DNA from: Lachnospiraceae bacterium UBA1201
Lineage (GTDB): Bacteria; Bacillota; Clostridia; Lachnospirales; Lachnospiraceae
Assembly (NCBI GenBank): GCA_002309675.1
Contig: DBXX01000086.1
Location: 1 to 5,778, forward strand
Direction of reading: 5' to 3'
DNA length: 5,778 nucleotides
The stretch's first letter is position 1. Every line of letters begins with the position of its first letter. The translations under genes and the position numbers were made by a program. Shown here in pieces: positions 1 through 4,228 of the stretch. The notes under the pieces were generated by a model. It was not told the DNA's origin, made no database searches, and saw nothing but the letters and a program-made list of their open reading frames with translations.

Positions 1-398
1 TCAACATTACGAAACTTCTGGAAAACACCTCTCGTACAAAGGTGTATGTTACGATGCCGGAATTCCGGTATGATTTCGGGAAGGAACTTACAAGCCTGCT
101 TCAGAAGATGGGAATTCAAACCCTTTTCACGCCGCAGGCGGATTTCTCTCCGATGTCCTCTACATGGCTGAAGATGGATTCCATCCTTCACAAGGCGCAT
201 ATTGAGGTGGACCGAAAAGGAACTAAAGCAGCAGCAGTAACGATGGGCATTGTGACCGCAGGCTGCGCTCCGGTGATGGAAGAGTATAAAACAGTGTTAC
301 TAAACCGCCCGTTTATATACGCGATCGTTCATAATGAAACCGGCCTTCCTGTTTTTGAAGGTTTTATGAGCCATGCGGAAACCCAGAAACATTGCTAA
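1..398 (+). CDS. Serpin-family protease inhibitor, C-terminal part (5' end outside window)
   Basis: The reading frame is open to the left edge (first full codon at 3), so only the last 131 residues are visible; whole serpins are usually about 370-420 residues. The visible part follows the serpin order: a strand with V-x-M-P-E-F, a helix (KELTSLLQKMG), the A-D-F-S-x-M-S segment, then the H-K-A-x-I-E-V-D-x-K-G-T hinge. The reactive-centre loop follows (codons about 219-311), then N-R-P-F-I-Y-A-I-V and the closing strand NETGLPVFEGFM. The hinge residues G-T-K-A-A-A-V are small, as in inhibitory serpins that insert the loop into a beta-sheet to trap the protease. The loop is about five residues longer than in antitrypsin and carries a cysteine (codon 264-266) near the predicted scissile bond. 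The target protease cannot be read from the sequence. The apparent start at GTG 42 is internal, not the true start. Secretion cannot be judged without the N-terminus. Confidence 0.93.
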   Translation, partial: NITKLLENTSRTKVYVTMPEFRYDFGKELTSLLQKMGIQTLFTPQADFSPMSSTWLKMDSILHKAHIEVDRKGTKAAAVTMGIVTAGCAPVMEEYKTVLLNRPFIYAIVHNETGLPVFEGFMSHAETQKHC

Positions 399-424
399 CA
401 AAGCTAAAAAGTCCGCGGAACCAA

Positions 425-459
425 ACACGGGAGTGCCTATGTATGAGGCGCTCCCGTGT
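425..459. terminator. Hairpin between convergent genes, probable bidirectional terminator
   Basis: Positions 425-438 pair with 446-459 (ACACGGGAG with CTCCCGTGT, then GCCT with AGGC, with one T-G wobble), a 14-bp stem around a 7-nt loop. It lies between the serpin stop (398) and the stop of the converging DUF1292 gene (474), so it can serve transcripts from both sides. The T-tracts are poor in both directions (AAATTATC on plus, TTTGGTTCC on minus), so termination may be only partial or may rely on other factors. Confidence 0.68.
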
Positions 460-473
460 AAATTATCTCGCGT

Positions 474-872
474 TTATTCGGGTAGATCTTCGAAGTCGCT
501 GTCATCGAGGATCTCGTCGATGCGGTCGAGGGCTTCTTCGTAGAGCTCTTCGTCATCGATCGGGTCGATGTCGAAGTTTCCGTTCTCGTACTCCGTGTAG
601 AAGTAGGGGATAATGCTGTCATCCAGCTCTCCGTCCTGCGGGGACAGGGCAATGATGTCATGGCCATGCAGCGTGAAGTAGAAGCATACCTGGCAGGGAA
701 CAGAGTTACCGTCCTCGTCCTCGAGATCGATCACATAATCGCCTTCGGGCTCGTAGTAGTCGTACTCCTCCTCGTCGAAGTCGTCAAGAATGTTGAATTC
801 ATCCTCAGGGATCTCGATATCATTGCCCGCGTTCTGTGAAAACAGATCATCATCTTTATCAAACGTGTTCAT
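474..872 (-). CDS. DUF1292 family highly acidic protein
   Basis: This 132-residue protein matches the DUF1292 pattern of small Firmicutes proteins. It has an I-D-L-E-D-E-D-G-N-x-V core strand near residues 48-58, then hydrophobic strands (CFYFTLHGHDIIALSP), then Y-F-Y-x-E-Y-E-N-G and an acidic helical end (DDEELYEEALDRIDEILDD). About 48 of the 132 residues are Asp or Glu and only about two are Lys or Arg. The first ~43 residues are an acidic extension before the domain. There is no signal peptide or membrane segment, so it should be cytoplasmic. The start is firm: AAGGAGGTT (877-885) lies just upstream, and this ribosome binding site overlaps the stop codon of ychF (884-886), 11 nt before the ATG. 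The two genes should be co-transcribed and translationally linked. The biochemical function of the family is not known to me. Confidence 0.85.
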   Translation of the reverse strand: MNTFDKDDDLFSQNAGNDIEIPEDEFNILDDFDEEEYDYYEPEGDYVIDLEDEDGNSVPCQVCFYFTLHGHDIIALSPQDGELDDSIIPYFYTEYENGNFDIDPIDDEELYEEALDRIDEILDDSDFEDLPE

Positions 873-883
873 AAGTAACCTCC

Positions 884-1981
<1,098 letters not shown>

Positions 1982-2026
1982 GATCTGATAAACTCCTTTA
2001 ATCCGACGCTGTGGCGCGTCCGCCTT

Positions 2027-2056
2027 ATTATAGCATAAAGAAAGAAGAAAGTACAA
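2027..2056 (-). promoter_or_regulatory. Promoter for ychF operon (TTGTAC-N18-TATAAT, extended -10)
   Basis: Read on the minus strand, TTGTAC (2056-2051) is followed by an 18-bp spacer and a perfect TATAAT (2032-2027). TG-C directly precedes it, which makes an extended -10. Transcription would start near 2020, leaving a leader of about 40 nt before the ATG at 1981. The match to the primary sigma factor consensus is good at -10 and moderate at -35. Confidence 0.8.
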
Positions 2057-2065
2057 CAATAATCC

Positions 2066-2094
2066 TTGAAGATTCAGACGTTCTTTGATAAAAT
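2066..2094 (+). promoter_or_regulatory. Promoter for lgt operon (TTGAAG-N17-TAAAAT, extended -10)
   Basis: TTGAAG (2066-2071) is followed by exactly 17 bp and TAAAAT (2089-2094), with an extended TG-A at 2086-2088. The start should fall near 2101, about 40 nt before the lgt ATG. Its -35 element lies only 9 bp from the -35 of the divergent ychF promoter (2051-2056), so two polymerases could not easily bind at once. Confidence 0.75.
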
Positions 2095-2142
2095 GTGAAA
2101 GACGGTGTTTGCAGTAAGAAGCCGGCTGAAGGAGAATAGAAC

Positions 2143-3153
2143 ATGACAGACGTCAGTTTTCCCCATCTTGGGATAAATATCGATCATTTGCCGCAGGGTT
2201 TTACGATCTTCGGCGTGGAGATACGTTTATATGCGATCATGATCATGATCGGAATGGCTGCGGGATTCTTTGTGGCGAAGCATTTGGGTACCATCGAGGG
2301 TGATGATCCCGAGGATTACTATGATTACATTATTTATGGAGTTCTGTTCGGAATCCTCGGCGCACGTATCTATTATGTTGCCTTTGAATTCGACTACTAT
2401 AAAGATCACCTTTCGGAGATCCTGAACCTGCGTCAGGGAGGATTGGCGATCTATGGCGGAGCGATTGCTGCAGTCCTCACGATGCTGATCTTCACGAAAT
2501 TAAAGAAACGTCGTTTCCTCCAGATGGTGGATATGGGCGTGATCGGTTTGATTCTGGGTCAGGCCATCGGCCGCTGGGGTAATTTCTTCAACTGCGAAGT
2601 GTTCGGCGGGGTGTCGGACGGTCTGTTCGCCATGCGGCTCAACAATCGTCTGGTGAATATTGAGTATGTTTCGATGCTCGCAAAGGACATGCAGGAGCAA
2701 CTGCCGGAACTGGCCGGCACCTATACGCAGGTAGCTCCGACCTTTCTCTACGAATTTGTCTGGAACATGCTGGCATTTACCTTTATGGTACTGTATCGTA
2801 AGCACAGGAAGTTTAAAGGGGAACTGTTTGGGTTCTACCTTTTGCTATACGGGGCAGGCCGCTTCTGGATCGAGGGTATCCGCAGCGACCAGCTGATGAT
2901 CGGTTCGACCGGCATTCCGGTCTCGCAGGCATTGTCCGCGGTGCTTTTTGTCGCGGGTGCGGCGTTCATCATCACGGGACACATTCTGGTGAAGAAGCAG
3001 AACGGGTTTTTCGTGCCGCACGTGAACCTGACAGAGGAAGAACTGACGAAGATAAAAAAAGAGCGTGCTGAGAAACTCGAGGCAGAGAAGCAGGCGCTGA
3101 ACCAAAAGAAAGAAGAGAAAGAGAAGACCAAGCCTAAGGATAAGCAGGAGTAA
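2143..3153 (+). CDS. lgt: Phosphatidylglycerol-prolipoprotein diacylglyceryl transferase Lgt
   Basis: Lgt is the membrane enzyme that moves diacylglycerol from phosphatidylglycerol to the lipobox cysteine of prolipoproteins, the first step of lipoprotein maturation. The 336 residues include the N-terminal I-R-L-Y-A (Y30), the R-Q-G-G-L-A-I-Y-G-G segment (97-106), and the family signature G-R-W-G-N-F-F-N-C-E-V-F-G at 143-155 (R144, N147, E152). F-L-Y-E follows at 201-204, and Y-G-A-G-R-F-W-I-E-G-I-R at 236-247 (R240, E244, R247). Several hydrophobic segments of membrane-spanning length lie at about 27-46, 62-80, 101-118, 130-142, 205-218, 226-240 and 261-283. E. coli has His where Y104 stands; Tyr is, to my knowledge, common in Firmicutes. 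The protein is longer than typical (about 270-290) because of a Lys/Glu-rich cytoplasmic tail from about 295 to the end. The ribosome binding site AAGGAG (2129-2134) lies 8 nt before the ATG. The gene is followed after 3 nt by the methyltransferase gene. Confidence 0.97.
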   Translation: MTDVSFPHLGINIDHLPQGFTIFGVEIRLYAIMIMIGMAAGFFVAKHLGTIEGDDPEDYYDYIIYGVLFGILGARIYYVAFEFDYYKDHLSEILNLRQGGLAIYGGAIAAVLTMLIFTKLKKRRFLQMVDMGVIGLILGQAIGRWGNFFNCEVFGGVSDGLFAMRLNNRLVNIEYVSMLAKDMQEQLPELAGTYTQVAPTFLYEFVWNMLAFTFMVLYRKHRKFKGELFGFYLLLYGAGRFWIEGIRSDQLMIGSTGIPVSQALSAVLFVAGAAFIITGHILVKKQNGFFVPHVNLTEEELTKIKKERAEKLEAEKQALNQKKEEKEKTKPKDKQE

Positions 3154-3156
3154 GGA

Positions 3157-3930
3157 ATGATCACATCATCGGCCAATGCACAAATGAAATATATCTCGCT
3201 TCTGCAGCGGAAGGCTTCTGCCCGCGAAAAGGATAAGGCGTTCGTTGTGGAAGGCGTCCGCCTGTTTTCGGAGGTGCCGAAGAAGCTTCTTTTGAAGACC
3301 TATGTTTCCGAGAGGTTTCAGAAAGAGGAAATCGGAAAAAACGAAGCGTTGTTCGACGGAGTGAGTTATGAGGTGGTAGCGGATCGTGTGTTCGACGCTG
3401 TCTGTGATACGCAGACGCCGCAGGGCGTGCTCGCGATCGTGCGGATGCCGGAGGTGTTTCCTGAAATGAGCAAAACCGCAGGACTCTACCTGCTCCTGGA
3501 CGGGATCGCGGATCCCGGAAACCTGGGAACGATCTTCCGTACGGCAGAGGCCGCCGGGGTGAGCGAGATCATCATGTCAGCCGAGACAGTAGATCTGTAT
3601 AACCCGAAGGTGGTGCGTTCGACGATGGGCTCCGTATTCCGGATGCCGCACCGGAGAAGCAACGATCTGGCAGCTGAGATAAAGAAGATGCAGGACAGCG
3701 GGATCCGTTGTTATGCGACGTCCCTGAAGGAAAGCGAGGATTATACGAAGGTATCGTATAAGGAGGCTACGGCGATCGTGATCGGAAACGAAGCCCACGG
3801 TGTGTCGGATGCGGTTCTGGATGCCTGCAAAAAACATATCCGGATACCGATGGACGGCTCCATCGAATCTTTAAATGCGGCGATCGCGAGTGCGGTCGTA
3901 CTCTTTGAGGCGGCCAGACAGAGAAGATAG
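3157..3930 (+). CDS. TrmH/SpoU-family RNA 2'-O-ribose methyltransferase
   Basis: This is a 257-residue SPOUT methyltransferase that uses S-adenosylmethionine to methylate a ribose 2'-OH of an RNA, in this family usually rRNA. The N-terminal ~100 residues fit the small RNA-binding domain of the family (I-T-S-x-x-N-x-Q-M-K, then F-V-V-E-G-V-R-L near 29-36 and D-T-Q-T-P-Q-G-V near 84-91). The catalytic domain shows all three motifs. Motif 1 is D-G-I-A-D-P-G-N-L-G-T-I-F-R-T-A-E-A (115-132; N122, R128). Motif 2 is I-V-I-G-N-E-A-H-G-V-S (207-217; E212). Motif 3 is I-P-M-D-G-S-I-E-S-L-N-A-A-I-A (230-244; N240), part of the cofactor-binding trefoil knot. It resembles B. subtilis YsgA-type proteins in size and layout, but the target nucleotide cannot be told. 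AGGAG (3146-3150) ends the lgt coding sequence and sits 6 nt before the ATG; the stop-to-start gap is 3 nt, so translation is probably coupled to lgt. Confidence 0.94.
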   Translation: MITSSANAQMKYISLLQRKASAREKDKAFVVEGVRLFSEVPKKLLLKTYVSERFQKEEIGKNEALFDGVSYEVVADRVFDAVCDTQTPQGVLAIVRMPEVFPEMSKTAGLYLLLDGIADPGNLGTIFRTAEAAGVSEIIMSAETVDLYNPKVVRSTMGSVFRMPHRRSNDLAAEIKKMQDSGIRCYATSLKESEDYTKVSYKEATAIVIGNEAHGVSDAVLDACKKHIRIPMDGSIESLNAAIASAVVLFEAARQRR

Positions 3931-3934
3931 AAGA

Positions 3935-3978
3935 GCGGAGGTTTCTCTCGAAAAAGAGTGGAACCTCTGCATTATTTT
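3935..3978 (+). terminator. Rho-independent terminator after the lgt-methyltransferase operon
   Basis: Positions 3935-3949 (GCGGAGGTTTCTCTC) pair with 3956-3970 (GAGTGGAACCTCTGC). The stem is 15 positions long with two G-T wobbles and one T-T mismatch around a 6-nt A-rich loop. It is followed by ATTATTTT. It begins 4 nt after the methyltransferase stop codon. Confidence 0.87.
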
Positions 3979-4040
3979 ACCCATAAAAGTGGCGATCAGG
4001 AGACAAATTAACCGCCAAAAGGCCGAAAAAGTGGGGGGTG

Positions 4041-4069
4041 TTGACAAAGCCCCGAAAAAGTGCTATATT
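4041..4069 (+). promoter_or_regulatory. Strong sigma-A-type promoter (TTGACA-N17-TATATT, extended -10)
   Basis: A perfect -35 TTGACA (4041-4046) is followed by the ideal 17-bp spacer and -10 TATATT (4064-4069), preceded by an extended TG-C (4061-4063). Transcription should begin near 4076, which leaves an unusually long leader of about 150 nt before the lipoprotein start codon. Its spacer contains the second copy of the 11-bp CCGAAAAAGTG repeat. Confidence 0.88.
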
Positions 4070-4074
4070 TGTTT

Positions 4075-4091
4075 CGTAACATATTTGTAAC
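4075..4091 (+). promoter_or_regulatory. WalR (YycF)-like box at the transcription start
   Basis: Two hexamers, CGTAAC (4075-4080) and TGTAAC (4086-4091), are separated by 5 nt. They match the published WalR operator TGTWAH-N5-TGTWAH with one mismatch in the first base. The shared core GTAACAT is repeated with an 11-bp period, one helical turn. The box covers the expected start point (about -1 to +16), a placement that would suit repression better than activation. WalR controls cell-wall genes in Firmicutes, in line with the SH3-domain protein downstream. Binding itself is inferred. Confidence 0.5.
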
Positions 4092-4101
4092 ATTTTGTTT
4101 T

Positions 4102-4212
4102 GCCCTGGTTTAGTGTACGCAAAATCAGGGGTCAAGGCATTTAAAGAGGGAATTATGGCCCTCCGGCAGTTTAAATGTGAAGAAAGTATTACGATGAGTA
4201 TACAACTGCCGC
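4102..4212 (+). ncRNA. Structured mRNA leader, candidate cis-regulatory RNA
   Basis: Four pairings can be drawn. Stem A joins CCCTGGTTT (4103-4111) with AAATCAGGG (4122-4130), with one wobble. Stem B joins CATTTAAA (4138-4145) with TTTAAATG (4170-4177). Stem C, directly inside B, joins GAGGG (4146-4150) with CCCTC (4159-4163). Stem D joins CGGCAGTT (4164-4171) with AACTGCCG (4204-4211). B and C form one long arm with a 6-nt bulge, CGGCAG, and that bulge is what pairs in D. So D is either a pseudoknot or an alternative to B, ending 7 nt before the ribosome binding site. I do not recognise a known riboswitch class. Confidence 0.4.
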
Positions 4213-4226
4213 GTTTACGGAGATGA
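4155..4226 (+). CDS. Possible 23-residue leader peptide overlapping the lipoprotein start
   Basis: ATG at 4155 has the purine-rich AAAGAGGG (4143-4150) 4 nt upstream and runs 23 codons to TGA at 4224-4226. The peptide starts MALRQFKCEE and ends QLPRLRR, so it is basic, and it resembles nothing I know. Its stop overlaps the upstream candidate ATG of the lipoprotein gene (4223-4225) in an ATGA junction, typical of translational coupling. Its ribosome binding site lies in the stem, and its start codon in the loop, of the GAGGG/CCCTC hairpin. It may equally be a chance frame; length is too short for codon-use evidence. Confidence 0.25.
   Translation: MALRQFKCEESITMSIQLPRLRR
4219..4222 (+). promoter_or_regulatory. 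Ribosome binding site that decides the lipoprotein start
   Basis: GGAG lies 6 nt before ATG 4229 but directly abuts the in-frame ATG at 4223, so 4229 is the better start. Two further in-frame ATGs (4277 and 4283) would give a shorter signal peptide but have only a weak GGTGG upstream. Confidence 0.6.
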
Positions 4227-4228
4227 TT

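Larger units (their letters stand above)
3979..4228 (+). other. 250-nt control region before the lipoprotein gene
   Basis: No protein gene is supported here apart from a possible 23-codon leader peptide. From left to right it holds a weak TGGCG/CGCCA inverted repeat (3990-4017) and an exact 11-bp direct repeat CCGAAAAAGTG (4023-4033 and 4052-4062). A strong promoter (4041-4069) and a WalR-like box (4075-4091) follow. Last comes a leader of about 150 nt with several inverted repeats that ends in the ribosome binding site GGAG (4219-4222). Confidence 0.75.

Noticed and set aside
1982..2059. N-terminal extension of ychF by 26 codons
   Set aside because: It would run through the TATAAT box and the ribosome binding site, and it lacks similarity to YchF, which begins MKxGIVGLPNVGKS.
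2835..3176. Minus-strand frames of 86 and 113 codons opposite the lgt end
   Set aside because: Both are complements of the Lys/Glu-rich Lgt tail, giving Phe/Ser-rich nonsense sequence. No start signals were seen.
3990..4017. TGGCG/CGCCA inverted repeat before the promoter
   Set aside because: Only 5 bp with an 18-nt loop; this is expected by chance and it has no position that suggests a role.
3875..4090. 71-codon plus-strand frame across the methyltransferase end
   Set aside because: It overlaps the end of the methyltransferase gene in another frame, then crosses the terminator and the promoter. It has no ribosome binding site or recognisable product.
4102..4222. Known riboswitch (c-di-AMP ydaO type or c-di-GMP type)
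   Set aside because: Short matches such as ACGCAAA and GGGG were compared by eye with remembered consensus motifs, but the conserved core blocks and their order are absent.
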